Shown piece by piece: positions 25,053-39,560 of a stretch of DNA of 64,000 nt. Source of the DNA: Haliclystus octoradiatus (Eukaryota; Cnidaria; Staurozoa; Stauromedusae; Haliclystidae). The stretch is from positions 682,001-746,000 of the forward strand of contig CAKAJK010000004.1 in NCBI GenBank assembly GCA_916610825.1. Direction: 5' to 3'. A program made the position numbers and the translations under genes. Numbering within the stretch: the first letter of the stretch is position 1; each line of letters begins with the position of its first letter. A model generated the notes under the pieces. It saw only the letters and a list, made by a program, of their open reading frames with translations. It did not search any database and was not told the DNA's origin.

Positions 25053-28000
25053 ATTCCCTTGAGAATTCAAATTTGACAAAAAAAGTCTAAAATGACCACA
25101 AACAATGCCAAACTCCCATAGGAAATAAAAATTAACAATAACAGTCCTAAATAACCAAAAACAATGCCTAAATCCCATGGGAATTCAAAATTAACAATAA
25201 CAGTCCTAAATAGTCAAAAACAATGCCAAACTCCCATAGGAAATAAAATTAACAATAACAGTCCCAAATAACCAAAAACAATGCTTAAATCCCATGGGAA
25301 TTCAAAGTTCACAATAACAGTCCTAAATAGTCAAAAACAATGCCTGATTCCCATGGGACTTCAAAATAAAATAAACCGATCCAAAATGACCGTGAACAAT
25401 GATAAATCTCCAAGGAATTTAAAATTCGACAAAATCTGTCCAAAAATTCCGAAAACAGTGCTTAACTCACATAGGAACTTGAAATTACCAAAAACAATGC
25501 CTAATTACCATGGGAATTCAAAATTAACAATAACAGTCCTAAATAACCAAAAACAATGCCTAATTCCCATGGGAATTCAAAATTAATAAAAACAGTCCAA
25601 AATGACCGTGAACAATGATAAATCCCTATGGGATTTAAAATTCGACAAAATCAGTCCAAAAAGTCCAAAAACAATGCCTAACTCCCATAGGAACTTGTAA
25701 TGACCAAAAAAATGCCTAATTCCCATGATAATTCAAATTTGAAAACAACAGTCGAAAATGACCGAGAACAATGATAAATTCCCATGCGAATTCAAACTAG
25801 ACAAAATCAGTCCTAATTGACCAAAAACAATGACAATGACCTAATTGACAAAAATAGTCCTAAATGACCATAAACAATGCCTAATTCCAAAGGGAATTCA
25901 GATTTAACAAAAACAGTCCAAAATGACCATGAACAATGCCTATTTCCCATAGGATCTCAAAATTACCAAAAACAATGCCTAATTAACATGGGAATCCAAA
26001 TTAACAATAACAGTCCTAAATAACCAATAACAATGCTTAAATCCCATTGGAATTCAAAATTAACAGTAACAGTCCTAAATAACCAAAAACAATGCCCCAT
26101 TCCCATAGGAATTCTAAATTAATAAAAACAGTCTTAAATGACAATAAACAATGCATAATTCCCAAGGGAATTCAGATTCAACAAAAACAGTCCAAAACGA
26201 CCATGAACAATGCCTATTTCCCATAGGAACTCAAAATTACCAAAAACAATGCCTAATTACCATGGGAATTCAAAATTATTTATAACAATCCTAAATAACC
26301 AAAATCAATGCCTAATTCCCATAGGAATTCAAAATTAATAAAAACAGTCCTAAATGACCAAAAACAATGCCTAATTCCAAAGGGAATTCAGATTTGACAA
26401 AAACAGTCCAAAATGACCGAGAACAATGATAAATTCCCATGGGAATTCAAACTAGACAAAATCAGTCCTAAATGATTGAAAACAATGCTTAATTCCCATA
26501 GGAACTTGAAGTGACCAAACACAATGCCTAATTCCCATAGGAATTCAAATTTGACAAAAACAGTCCAAAATGACCGCGAACAATGATAAATCCCTATGGG
26601 ATTTCAATTTCGACAAAATCAGTCCAAAAAGTCCAAAAACAATGCTAAATTCCCATAGGAACTTGAAATGATCAAAAACATTGCCTAATTGCCATAGGAA
26701 TTCAAAATTAATAAAAACAGTTCTAAATGACCAAAAACAATGCCTAATTCCCATGGGAATCCAAAATTAACAATAACAGTCCTAAATAACCAAAAACAAT
26801 GTCTAATTCCCATGAGAATTCAAATTTGAAAAAAAACAGTCCAAAATGACCGCGAACAATGATAAATCCCTATGGGATTTCAATTTCTACAAAATCAGTC
26901 CAAAAAGTCCAAAAACAATGCTAAATTCTCATAGGAACTTGAAATGACCAAAAACAATGCCTATTTCCCATAGGAACTCAAAATTATTAAAATCAATGCC
27001 TAATTCCCATGGGAATCCAAAATTAATAAAAACAGTCTTAAATGCCCAAAAACAATGCCTAATTCCCATGAAAATTCAAATTTGACAAAAACATTCCAAA
27101 ATGACCGTGAACAATGATAAATCCCCTTGGGATTTGAAATTCGACAAAATCAGTCCAAAAAGTCCAAAAACAATGCCTAACTCCAATAGGATCTTGTAAT
27201 GACCAAAAAAATGCCTAATTCCCATGATAATTCAAATTTGACAACAACAGTCGAAAATGACCGAGAACAATGATAAATTCCCATGCGAATTCAAACTAGA
27301 CAAAATCAGTCCTGATTGACCAAAAACAATGACAATGACCTAATTGACAAAAATAGTCCTAAATGACCAAAAACAATGCCTAATTCCCATGAAAATTCAA
27401 ATTTGACAAAAACATTCCAAAATGACCGTGAACAATGATAAATCCCCTTGGGATTTGAAATTCGACAAAATCAGTCCAAAAAATCCAAAAACAATACCTA
27501 ACTCCCATATGAACTTGAAATGACCAAGAAAAATGCCTAATTCCCATACGAGCTTAAAATGACCAAAAACATTGCCTAATTCCCATAGGAAATAAAAATT
27601 AACAATAACAGTCCTAAATAACCAAAAACAATGCTTAAATCCCATGGAAAGTCAAAATTAACAATAACAGTCCTAGATAACCAAAAACAATGCCTAATTC
27701 CCATGGGAATTCAAAATTAATAAAAACAGTCCTAAATGACCATAAACAATGCCTAATTCCCAAGGGAATTCAGATTTAACAAAAACAGTCCAAAATGACC
27801 ATGAACAATGCCTATTTCCCATAGGATCTCAAAATTACCAAAAAAAATGCCTAATTAACATTGGAATTCAAAATTAACAATAACAGTCCTAAATAACCAA
27901 TAACAATGCTTAAATCCCATTGGAATTCAAAATTAACAGTAACAGTCCTAAATAACCAAAAACAATGACTAATTCCTATGACAATTCAAATTTTACAAAA

Positions 28001-28775
28001 TCAATCCTAAATGACCATAAACAATGCCTAATTTCCAAGGGAATTCAGATTTGACAAAAACAGTCCAAAATGACCGAGAACAATGATAAATTCCCATAGG
28101 AATTCAAACTAGACAAATCATTCCTAAATGACCAAAAACAATGCTTAATTCCCATAGGAACTTGAAATGACCAAAAACAATGCCTAATTCCCATAGGAAT
28201 TCAAAATTAATAAAAACAGTCCTAAATGACCAAAAACAATGCCTAATTCCCATAGGAATTCAAATTTGACAAAAACAGTCCAAAATGACCGCGAACAATG
28301 ATAAATCCCTATGGGATTTCAATTTCGACAAAATCAGTCCAAAAAGTCCAAAAACAATGCTAAATTCCCATAGGAACTTGAAATGATCAAAAACAATGCC
28401 TAATTCCCATAGGAATTCAAAATTAATAAAAACAGTCCTAAATGACCAAAAACAATGCCTAATTCCCATGGGAATCAAAAATTAACAATAACAGTCCTAA
28501 ATAACCAAAAACAATGTCTAATTCCCATGAGAATTCAAATTTGACAAAAACAGTCCAAAATGACCGCGAACAATGATAAATCCCTATGGGATTTTAATTT
28601 CGACAAAATCAGTCCAAAAAGTCCAAAAACAATGCTAAATTCTCATAGGAACTTGAAATGACCAAAAACAATGCCTATTTCCCATAGGAACTCAAAATTA
28701 ATAAAATCAATGCCTAATTCCCATGGGAATCCAAAAGTAATAAAAACAGTCTTAAATGCCCAAAAACAATGCCTA
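25053..28775 (+). repeat. HOR unit 8, canonical type A, 3,723 bp
   Basis: This unit is exactly one canonical period. Near 25,534 it reads AACAGTCCTAAATAACC where other A units read AACAATCCTATATAACC. These two linked differences return it to the generic monomer sequence, as a small conversion patch would. Confidence 0.92.
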
Positions 28776-29920
28776 ATTCCCTTGAGAATTCAAATTTGAC
28801 AAAAAAAGTCTAAAATGACCACAAACAATGCCAAACTCCCATAGGAAATAAAAATTAACAATAACAGTCCTAAATAACCAAAAACAATGCCTAAATCCCA
28901 TGGGAATTCAAAGTTCACAATAACAGTCCTAAATAGTCAAAAAAAATTCCTGATTCCCATGGGACTTCAAAATAAAATAAACCGATCCAAAATGACCGTG
29001 AACAATGATAACTCTCCAAGGAATTTAAAATTCGACAAAATCTGTCCAAAAATTCCGAAAACAGTGCTTAACTCACATAGGAACTTGAAATTACCAAAAA
29101 CAATGCCTAATTACCATGGGAATTCAAAATTAACAATAACAATCCTATATAACCAAAAACAATGCCTAATTCCCATGGGAATTCAAAATTAATAAAAACA
29201 GTCCAAAATGACCGTGAACAATGATAAATCCCTATGGGATTTAAAATTCGACAAAATCAGTCCAAAAAGTCCAAAAACAATGCCTAACTCCCATAGGAAC
29301 TTGTAATGACCAAAAAAATGCCTAATTCCCATGATAATTCAAATTTGAAAACAACAGTCGAAAATGACCGAGAACAATGATAAATTCCCATGCGAATTCA
29401 AACTAGACAAAATCAGTCCTAATTGACCAAAAACAATGACAATGACCTAATTGACAAAAATAGTCCTAAATGACCATAAACAATGCCTAATTCCAAAGGG
29501 AATTCAGATTTAACAAAAACAGTCCAAAATGACCATGAACAATGCCTATTTCCCATAGGATCTCAAAATTACCAAAAACAATGCCTAATTAACATGGGAA
29601 TTCAAAATTATTTATAACAATCCTAAATAACCAAAATCAATGCCTAATTCCCATAGGAATTCTAAATTAATAAAAACAGTCTTAAATGACAATAAACAAT
29701 GCATAATTCCCAAGGGAATTCAGATTCAACAAAAACAGTCCAAAACGACCATGAATAATGCCTATTTCCCATAGGAACTCAAAATTACCAAAAACAATGC
29801 CTAATTACCATGGGAATTCAAAATTATTTATAACAATCCTAAATAACCAAAATCAATGCCTAATTCCCATAGGAATTCAAAATTAATAAAAACAGTCCTA
29901 AATGACCAAAAACAATGCCT

Positions 29921-31988
29921 AATTCCAAAGGGAATTCAGATTTGACAAAAACAGTCCAAAATGACCGAGAACAATGATAAATTCCCATGGGAATTCAAAC
30001 TAGACAAAATCAGTCCTAAATGATTGAAAACAATGCTTAATTCCCATAGGAACTTGAAGTGACCAAACACAATGCCTAATTCCCATAGGAATTCAAATTT
30101 GACAAAAACAGTCCAAAATGACCGCGAACAATGATAAATCCCTATGGGATTTCAATTTCGACAAAATCAGTCCAAAAAGTCCAAAAACAATGCTAAATTC
30201 CCATAGGAACTTGAAATGATCAAAAACATTGCCTAATTGCCATAGGAATTCAAAATTAATAAAAACAGTTCTAAATGACCAAAAACAATGCCTAATTCCC
30301 ATGGGAATCCAAAATTAACAATAACAGTCCTAAATAACCAAAAACAATGTCTAATTCCCATGAGAATTCAAATTTGAAAAAAAACAGTCCAAAATGACCG
30401 CGAACAATGATAAATCCCTATGGGATTTCAATTTCTACAAAATCAGTCCAAAAAGTCCAAAAACAATGCTAAATTCTCATAGGAACTTGAAATGACCAAA
30501 AACAATGCCTATTTCCCATAGGAACTCAAAATTATTAAAATCAATGCCTAATTCCCATGGGAATCCAAAATTAATAAAAACAGTCTTAAATGCCCAAAAA
30601 CAATGCCTAATTCCCATGAAAATTCAAATTTGACAAAAACATTCCAAAATGACCGTGAACAATGATAAATCCCCTTGGGATTTGAAATTCGACAAAATCA
30701 GTCCAAAAAGTCCAAAAACAATGCCTAACTCCAATAGGATCTTGTAATGACCAAAAAAATGCCTAATTCCCATGATAATTCAAATTTGACAACAACAGTC
30801 GAAAATGACCGAGAACAATGATAAATTCCCATGCGAATTCAAACTAGACAAAATCAGTCCTGATTGACCAAAAACAATGACAATGACCTAATTGACAAAA
30901 ATAGTCCTAAATGACCAAAAACAATGCCTAATTCCCATGAAAATTCAAATTTGACAAAAACATTCCAAAATGACCGTGAACAATGATAAATCCCCTTGGG
31001 ATTTGAAATTCGACAAAATCAGTCCAAAAAATCCAAAAACAATACCTAACTCCCATATGAACTTGAAATGACCAAGAAAAATGCCTAATTCCCATACGAG
31101 CTTAAAATGACCAAAAACATTGCCTAATTCCCATAGGAAATAAAAATTAACAATAACAGTCCTAAATAACCAAAAACAATGCTTAAATCCCATGGAAAGT
31201 CAAAATTAACAATAACAGTCCTAGATAACCAAAAACAATGCCTAATTCCCATGGGAATTCAAAATTAATAAAAACAGTCCTAAATGACCATAAACAATGC
31301 CTAATTCCCAAGGGAATTCAGATTTAACAAAAACAGTCCAAAATGACCATGAACAATGCCTATTTCCCATAGGATCTCAAAATTACCAAAAAAAATGCCT
31401 AATTAACATTGGAATTCAAAATTAACAATAACAATGCTTAAATCCCATTGGAATTCAAAATTAACAGTAACAGTCCTAAATAACCAAAAACAATGACTAA
31501 TTCCTATGACAATTCAAATTTTACAAAATCAATCCTAAATGACCATAAACAATGCCTAATTTCCAAGGGAATTCAGATTTGACAAAAACAGTCCAAAATG
31601 ACCGAGAACAATGATAAATTCCCATAGGAATTCAAACTAGACAAATCATTCCTAAATGACCAAAAACAATGCTTAATTCCCATAGGAACTTGAAATGACC
31701 AAAAACAATGCCTAATTCCCATAGGAATTCAAAATTAATAAAAACAGTCCTAAATGACCAAAAACAATGCCTAATTCCCATAGGAATTCAAATTTGACAA
31801 AAACAGTCCAAAATGACCGCGAACAATGATAAATCCCTATGGGATTTTAATTTCGACAAAATCAGTCCAAAAAGTCCAAAAACAATGCTAAATTCCCATA
31901 GGAACTTGAAATGATCAAAAACAATGCCTAATTCCCATAGGAATTCAAAATTAATAAAAACAGTCCTAAATGACCAAAAACAATGCCT
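29921..31988 (+). repeat. First copy of 2,068-bp tandem duplication within unit 9
   Basis: It starts at AATTCCAAAGGG and recurs from 31,989. The corresponding span in a canonical unit is 2,088 bp; this copy has lost 20 bp near 31,429, so that AACAATAACA runs straight into ATGCTTAAATC. It carries CAGTTCTAAATG near 30,268 whereas the second copy has CAGTCCT near 32,337, so the copies are not simple replicas. Confidence 0.88.
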
Positions 31989-34056
31989 AATTCCAAAGGG
32001 AATTCAGATTTGACAAAAACAGTCCAAAATGACCGAGAACAATGATAAATTCCCATGGGAATTCAAACTAGACAAAATCAGTCCTAAATGATTGAAAACA
32101 ATGCTTAATTCCCATAGGAACTTGAAGTGACCAAACACAATGCCTAATTCCCATAGGAATTCAAATTTGACAAAAACAGTCCAAAATGACCGCGAACAAT
32201 GATAAATCCCTATGGGATTTCAATTTCGACAAAATCAGTCCAAAAAGTCCAAAAACAATGCTAAATTCCCATAGGAACTTGAAATGATCAAAAACATTGC
32301 CTAATTGCCATAGGAATTCAAAATTAATAAAAACAGTCCTAAATGACCAAAAACAATGCCTAATTCCCATGGGAATCCAAAATTAACAATAACAGTCCTA
32401 AATAACCAAAAACAATGTCTAATTCCCATGAGAATTCAAATTTGAAAAAAAACAGTCCAAAATGACCGCGAACAATGATAAATCCCTATGGGATTTCAAT
32501 TTCTACAAAATCAGTCCAAAAAGTCCAAAAACAATGCTAAATTCTCATAGGAACTTGAAATGACCAAAAACAATGCCTATTTCCCATAGGAACTCAAAAT
32601 TATTAAAATCAATGCCTAATTCCCATGGGAATCCAAAATTAATAAAAACAGTCTTAAATGCCCAAAAACAATGCCTAATTCCCATGAAAATTCAAATTTG
32701 ACAAAAACATTCCAAAATGACCGTGAACAATGATAAATCCCCTTGGGATTTGAAATTCGACAAAATCAGTCCAAAAAGTCCAAAAACAATGCCTAACTCC
32801 AATAGGATCTTGTAATGACCAAAAAAATGCCTAATTCCCATGATAATTCAAATTTGACAACAACAGTCGAAAATGACCGAGAACAATGATAAATTCCCAT
32901 GCGAATTCAAACTAGACAAAATCAGTCCTGATTGACCAAAAACAATGACAATGACCTAATTGACAAAAATAGTCCTAAATGACCAAAAACAATGCCTAAT
33001 TCCCATGAAAATTCAAATTTGACAAAAACATTCCAAAATGACCGTGAACAATGATAAATCCCCTTGGGATTTGAAATTCGACAAAATCAGTCCAAAAAAT
33101 CCAAAAACAATACCTAACTCCCATATGAACTTGAAATGACCAAGAAAAATGCCTAATTCCCATACGAGCTTAAAATGACCAAAAACATTGCCTAATTCCC
33201 ATAGGAAATAAAAATTAACAATAACAGTCCTAAATAACCAAAAACAATGCTTAAATCCCATGGAAAGTCAAAATTAACAATAACAGTCCTAGATAACCAA
33301 AAACAATGCCTAATTCCCATGGGAATTCAAAATTAATAAAAACAGTCCTAAATGACCATAAACAATGCCTAATTCCCAAGGGAATTCAGATTTAACAAAA
33401 ACAGTCCAAAATGACCATGAACAATGCCTATTTCCCATAGGATCTCAAAATTACCAAAAAAAATGCCTAATTAACATTGGAATTCAAAATTAACAATAAC
33501 AGTCCTAAATAACCAATAACAATGCTTAAATCCCATTGGAATTCAAAATTAACAGTAACAGTCCTAAATAACCAAAAACAATGACTAATTCCTATGACAA
33601 TTCAAATTTTACAAAATCAATCCTAAATGACCATAAACAATGCCTAATTTCCAAGGGAATTCAGATTTGACAAAAACAGTCCAAAATGACCGAGAACAAT
33701 GATAAATTCCCATAGGAATTCAAACTAGACAAATCATTCCTAAATGACCAAAAACAATGCTTAATTCCCATAGGAACTTGAAATGACCAAAAACAATGCC
33801 TAATTCCCATAGGAATTCAAAATTAATAAAAACAGTCCTAAATGACCAAAAACAATGCCTAATTCCCATAGGAATTCAAATTTGACAAAAACAGTCCAAA
33901 ATGACCGCGAACAATGATAAATCCCTATGGGATTTCAATTTCGACAAAATCAGTCCAAAAAGTCCAAAAACAATGCTAAATTCCCATAGGAATTTGAAAT
34001 GATCAAAAACAATGCCTAATTCCCATAGGAATTCAAAATTAATAAAAACAGTCCTA
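31989..34056 (+). repeat. Second copy of the duplication within unit 9
   Basis: This copy is colinear with 29,921-31,988 at +2,068 up to the 20-bp loss and at +2,088 after it. The entry junction lies inside TAAATGACC...AATGCCTAATTCC, a stretch of about 40 bp shared by both parental positions, so the join is in monomer register. It retains the 20 bp lost from the first copy. Confidence 0.86.
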
Positions 34057-37000
34057 AATGACCAAAAACAATGCCTAATTCCCATGGGAATCCAAAATTA
34101 ACAATAACAGTCCTAAATAACCAAAAACAATGTCTAATTCCCATGAGAATTCAAATTTGACAAAAACAGTCCAAAATGACCGCGAACAATGATAAATCCC
34201 TATGGGATTTCAATTTCGACAAAATCAGTCCAAAAAGTCCAAAAACAATGCTAAATTCTCATAGGAACTTGAAATGACCAAAAACAATGCCTATTTCCCA
34301 TAGGAACTCAAAATTATTAAAATCAATGCCTAATTCCCATGGGAATCCAAAAGTAATAAAAACAGTCTTAAATGCCCAAAAACAATGCCTAATTCCCTTG
34401 AGAATTCAAATTTGACAAAAAAAGTCTAAAATGACCACAAACAATGCCAAACTCCCATAGGAAATAAAAATTAACAATAACAGTCCTAAATAACCAAAAA
34501 CAATGCCTAAATCCCATGGGAATTCAAAATTAACAATAACAGTCCTAAATAGTCAAAAACAATGCCAAACTCCCATAGGAAATAAAATTAACAATAACAG
34601 TCCCAAATAACCAAAAACAATGCTTAAATCCCATGGGAATTCAAAGTTCACAATAACAGTCCTAAATAGTCAAAAACAATGCCTGATTCCCATGGGACTT
34701 CAAAATAAAATAAACCGATCCAAAATGACCGTGAACAATGATAAATCTCCAAGGAATTTAAAATTCGACAAAATCTGTCCAAAAATTCCGAAAACAGTGC
34801 TTAACTCACATAGGAACTTGAAATTACCAAAAACAATGCCTAATTACCATGGGAATTCAAAATTAACAATAACAATCCTATATAACCAAAAACAATGCCT
34901 AATTCCCATGGGAATTCAAAATTAATAAAAACAGTCCAAAATGACCGTGAACAATGATAAATCCCTATGGGATTTAAAATTCGACAAAATCAGTCCAAAA
35001 AGTCCAAAAACAATGCCTAACTCCCATAGGAACTTGTAATGACCGAAAAAATGCCTAATTCCCATGATAATTCAAATTTGAAAACAACAGTCGAAAATGA
35101 CCGAGAACAATGATAAATTCCCATGCGAATTCAAACTAGACAAAATCAGTCCTAATTGACCAAAAACAATGACAATGACCTAATTGACAAAAATAGTCCT
35201 AAATGACCATAAACAATGCCTAATTCCAAAGGGAATTCAGATTTAACAAAAACAGTCCAAAATGACCATGAACAATGCCTATTTCCCATAGGATCTCAAA
35301 ATTACCAAAAACAATGCCTAATTAACATGAGAATCCAAATTAACAATAACAGTCCTAAATAACCAATAACAATGCTTAAATCCCATTGGAATTCAAAATT
35401 AACAGTAACAGTCCTAAATAACCAAAAACAATGCCCCATTCCCATAGGAATTCTAAATTAATAAAAACAGTCTTAAATGACAATAAACAATGCATAATTC
35501 CCAAGGGAATTCAGATTCAACAAAAACAGTCCAAAACGACCATGAACAATGCCTATTTCCCATAGGAACTCAAAATTACCAAAAACAATGCCTAATTACC
35601 ATGGGAATTCAAAATTATTTATAACAATCCTAAATAACCAAAATCAATGCCTAATTCCCATAGGAATTCAAAATTAATAAAAACAGTCCTAAATGACCAA
35701 AAACAATGCCTAATTCCAAAGGGAATTCAGATTTGACAAAAACAGTCCAAAATGACCGAGAACAATGATAAATTCCCATGGGAATTCAAACTAGACAAAA
35801 TCAGTCCTAAATGATTGAAAACAATGCTTAATTCCCATAGGAACTTGAAGTGACCAAACACAATGCCTAATTCCCATAGGAATTCAAATTTGACAAAAAC
35901 AGTCCAAAATGACCGCGAACAATGATAAATCCCTATGGGATTTCAATTTCGACAAAATCAGTCCAAAAAGTCCAAAAACAATGCTAAATTCCCATAGGAA
36001 CTTGAAATGATCAAAAACATTGCCTAATTGCCATAGGAATTTAAAATTAATAAAAACAGTCCTAAATGACCAAAAACAATGCCTAATTCCCATGGGAATC
36101 CAAAATTAACAATAACAGTCCTAAATAACCAAAAACAATGTCTAATTCCCATGAGAATTCAAATTTGAAAAAAAACAGTCCAAAATGACCGCGAACAATG
36201 ATAAATCCCTATGGGATTTCAATTTCTACAAAATCAGTCCAAAAAGTCCAAAAACAATGCTAAATTCTCATAGGAACTTGAAATGACCAAAAACAATGCC
36301 TATTTCCCATAGGAACTCAAAATTATTAAAATCAATGCCTAATTCCCATGGGAATCCAAAATTAATAAAAACAGTCTTAAATGCCCAAAAACAATGCCTA
36401 ATTCCCATGAAAATTCAAATTTGACAAAAACATTCCAAAATGACCGTGAACAATGATAAATCCCCTTGGGATTTGAAATTCGACAAAATCAGTCCAAAAA
36501 GTCCAAAAACAATGCCTAACTCCAATAGGATCTTGTAATGACCAAAAAAATGCCTAATTCCCATGATAATTCAAATTTGACAACAACAGTCGAAAATGAC
36601 CGAGAACAATGATAAATTCCCATGCGAATTCAAACTAGACAAAATCAGTCCTGATTGACCAAAAACAATGACAATGACCTAATTGACAAAAATAGTCCTA
36701 AATGACCAAAAGCAATGCCTAATTCCCATGAAAATTCAAATTTTACAAAAACATTCCAAAATGACCGTGAACAATGATAAATCCCCTTGGGATTTGAAAT
36801 TCGACAAAATCAGTCCAAAAAATCCAAAAACAATACCTAACTCCCATATGAACTTGAAATGACCAAGAAAAATGCCTAATTCCCATACGAGCTTAAAATG
36901 ACCAAAAACATTGCCTAATTCCCATAGGAAATAAAAATTAACAATAACAGTCCTAAATAACCAAAAACAATGCTTAAATCCCATGGAAAGTCAAAATTAA

Positions 37001-37592
37001 CAATAACAGTCCTAGATAACCAAAAACAATGCCTAATTCCCATGGGAATTCAAAATTAATAAAAACAGTCCTAAATGACCATAAACAATGCCTAATTCCC
37101 AAGGGAATTCAGATTTAACAAAAACAGTCCAAAATGACCATGAACAATGCCTATTTCCCATAGGATCTCAAAATTACCAAAAAAAATGCCTAATTAACAT
37201 TGGAATTCAAAATTAACAATAACAGTCCTAAATAACCAATAACAATGCTTAAATCCCATTGGAATTCAAAATTAACAGTAACAGTCCTAAATAACCAAAA
37301 ACAATGACTAATTCCTATGACAATTCAAATTTTACAAAATCAATCCTAAATGACCATAAACAATGCCTAATTTCCAAGGGAATTCAGATTTGACAAAAAC
37401 AGTCCAAAATGACCGAGAACAATGATAAATTCCCATAGGAATTCAAACTAGACAAATCATTCTTAAATGACCAAAAACAATGCTTAATTCCCATAGGAAC
37501 TTGAAATGACCAAAAACAATGCCTAATTCCCATAGGAATTCAAAATTAATAAAAACAGTCCTAAATGACCAAAAACAATGCCTAATTCCCAT

Positions 37593-39240
37593 GAGAATTT
37601 AAATTTGACAAAAACAGTCCAAAATGACCACGAAAAAGGATAAATCCCCATGGGATTCAATTTCGACAAAATCAGTCCAAAAAGTTCAAAAACAATGCTA
37701 AATTCCCATAGGAACTTGAAATGATCAAAAACAATGCCTAATTCCCATGAGAATTCAAATTTGACAAAAAAAGTCTAAAATGACCACAAACAATGCCAAA
37801 CTCCCATAGGAAATAAAAATTAACAACAACAGTCCTAAATAACCAAAAACAATGCCTAAATCCCATGGGAATTCAAAATTAACAATAACAGTCCTAAATA
37901 ACCAAAAATAATGCCTAATTCCAATGGGAATTCAAAATTAATAAAAACAGTCCTAAATGACCAAGAACAATGCCTAATTCCTATGACAATTCAAATTTGA
38001 CAAAATCAGTCCAAAATGACCGTGAACAATGATAAATCCCCTTGGGATTTGAAATTCGACAAAATCAGTCCAAAAAATCCAAAAACAATACCTAACTCCC
38101 ATAGGAACTTGAAATGACCAAGAAAAATGCCTAATTCCCATACGAGATTAAAATGACCAAAAACATTGCCTAATTCCCATAGGAAATAAAAATTAACAAT
38201 AACAGTCCTAAATAACCAAAAACAATGCTTAAATCCCATGGAAAGTCAAAATTAACAATAACAGTCCTAAATAACCAAAAACAATGCCTAATTCCCATGG
38301 GAATTCAAAATTAATAAAAACAGTCCTAAATGACCATAAACAATGCCTAATTCCCAAGGGAATTCAGATTTAACAAAAACAGTCCAAAATGACCATGAAC
38401 AATGCCTATTTCCCATAAAATCTCAAAATTAACAAAAACAATGCCTAATTAACATGGGAATTCAAAATTAACAATAACAGTCCTAAATAACCAATAACAA
38501 TGCTTAAATCCCATTGGAATTCAAAATTAACAGTAACAGTCCTAAATAACCAAAAACAATGCCCAATTCCCATGGGAATTCTAAATTAATAAAAACAGTC
38601 CAAAATGACCATGAACAATGCCTATTTCCCTTAGGAACTCAAAATTACCAAAAACAATGCCTAATTAGCATGGGAATTCAAAATTATCAATAACAATCCT
38701 AAATAACCAAAAACAGTCCTAAATGACCGCGAAAAAGGATAAATCCCCATGGGATTCATTTTTGACAAAATCAGTCCAAAAAGTCCAAAAACAATGCTAA
38801 ATTCCCATAGGAACTTGAAATGACCAAAAACAATGCCTAATTCTTATGAGAATTCAAATTTGACAAAAACTGTCCAAAATGACCACGAACAATGCCAAAC
38901 TCCCATAGGAAATAAAAATTAGCAATAACAATCCTAAATAACCAAAAACAATGCCTAAATCCCATGGGAATTCAAAATTAACAATAACAGTCCTAAATAA
39001 CCAAAAACAATGCCTAATTCCCATGGGAATTCAAAATTAATAAAATCAGTCCTAAATGACCATAAACAATGCCTAATTCCCAAGGGAATTCAGATTTGAC
39101 AAAAACAGTCCAAAATGACCGAGAACAATGATAAATTCCCATGGGAATTCAAACTAGACAAAATCAGTCCTAAATGAACGAAAACAATGCTTAATTCCCA
39201 TAGGAACTTGAAATGACCAAAAACAATGCCTAATTCCCAT
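37593..39240 (+). repeat. Type B block in unit 10, 1,648 bp
   Basis: This block matches the outpost at 6,828-8,474 with a constant offset apart from one base. Differences noticed include AACAATGC versus AACAATTC, AACCAATAAC versus AACTAATAAC, CCCTTAGG versus CCCGTAGG, and TTTTTGAC versus TTTTCGAC. The length equals 20 long plus 12 short monomers exactly. Confidence 0.88.
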
Positions 39241-39560
39241 AGGAATTCAAATTTGACAAAAACTGTCCAAAATGAACCACGAACAATGCCAAACTCCCAT
39301 AGGAAATAAAAATTAGCAATAACAATCCTAAATAACCAAAAACAATGCCTAATTCCCATGGGAATTCAAAATTAATAAAATCAGTCCTAAATGACCATAA
39401 ACAATGCCTAATTCCCAAGGGAATTCAGATTTGACAAAAACAGTCCAAAATGACCGAGAACAATGATAAATTCCCATGGGAATTCAAACTAGACAAAATC
39501 AGTCCTAAATGAACGAAAACAATGCTTAATTCCCATAGGAACTTGAAATGACCAAAAACA
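39241..39560 (+). repeat. Partial tandem repeat of the type B tail
   Basis: This stretch repeats the last part of the preceding B block (ACTGTCCAAAATG ... AATGAACGAAAAC) with one monomer omitted and a one-base insertion (AATGAACCACG near 39,271). It then joins type A sequence at AACAATGCTAAATTCC. The inserted base shifts frame, so the open frames here differ from those of sister copies. Confidence 0.75.

Larger units (their letters stand above)
28776..34391 (+). repeat. HOR unit 9, type A with internal tandem duplication, 5,616 bp
   Basis: The length is fully accounted for as 3,723 - 117 - 58 + 2,068 bp. The 117-bp loss (two monomers) is near 28,900. The 58-bp loss is near 29,600, where two monomers have also been replaced by sequence normally found a few monomers downstream. 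The 2,068-bp duplication is described separately. It is the most rearranged unit of the left half. Confidence 0.88.
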
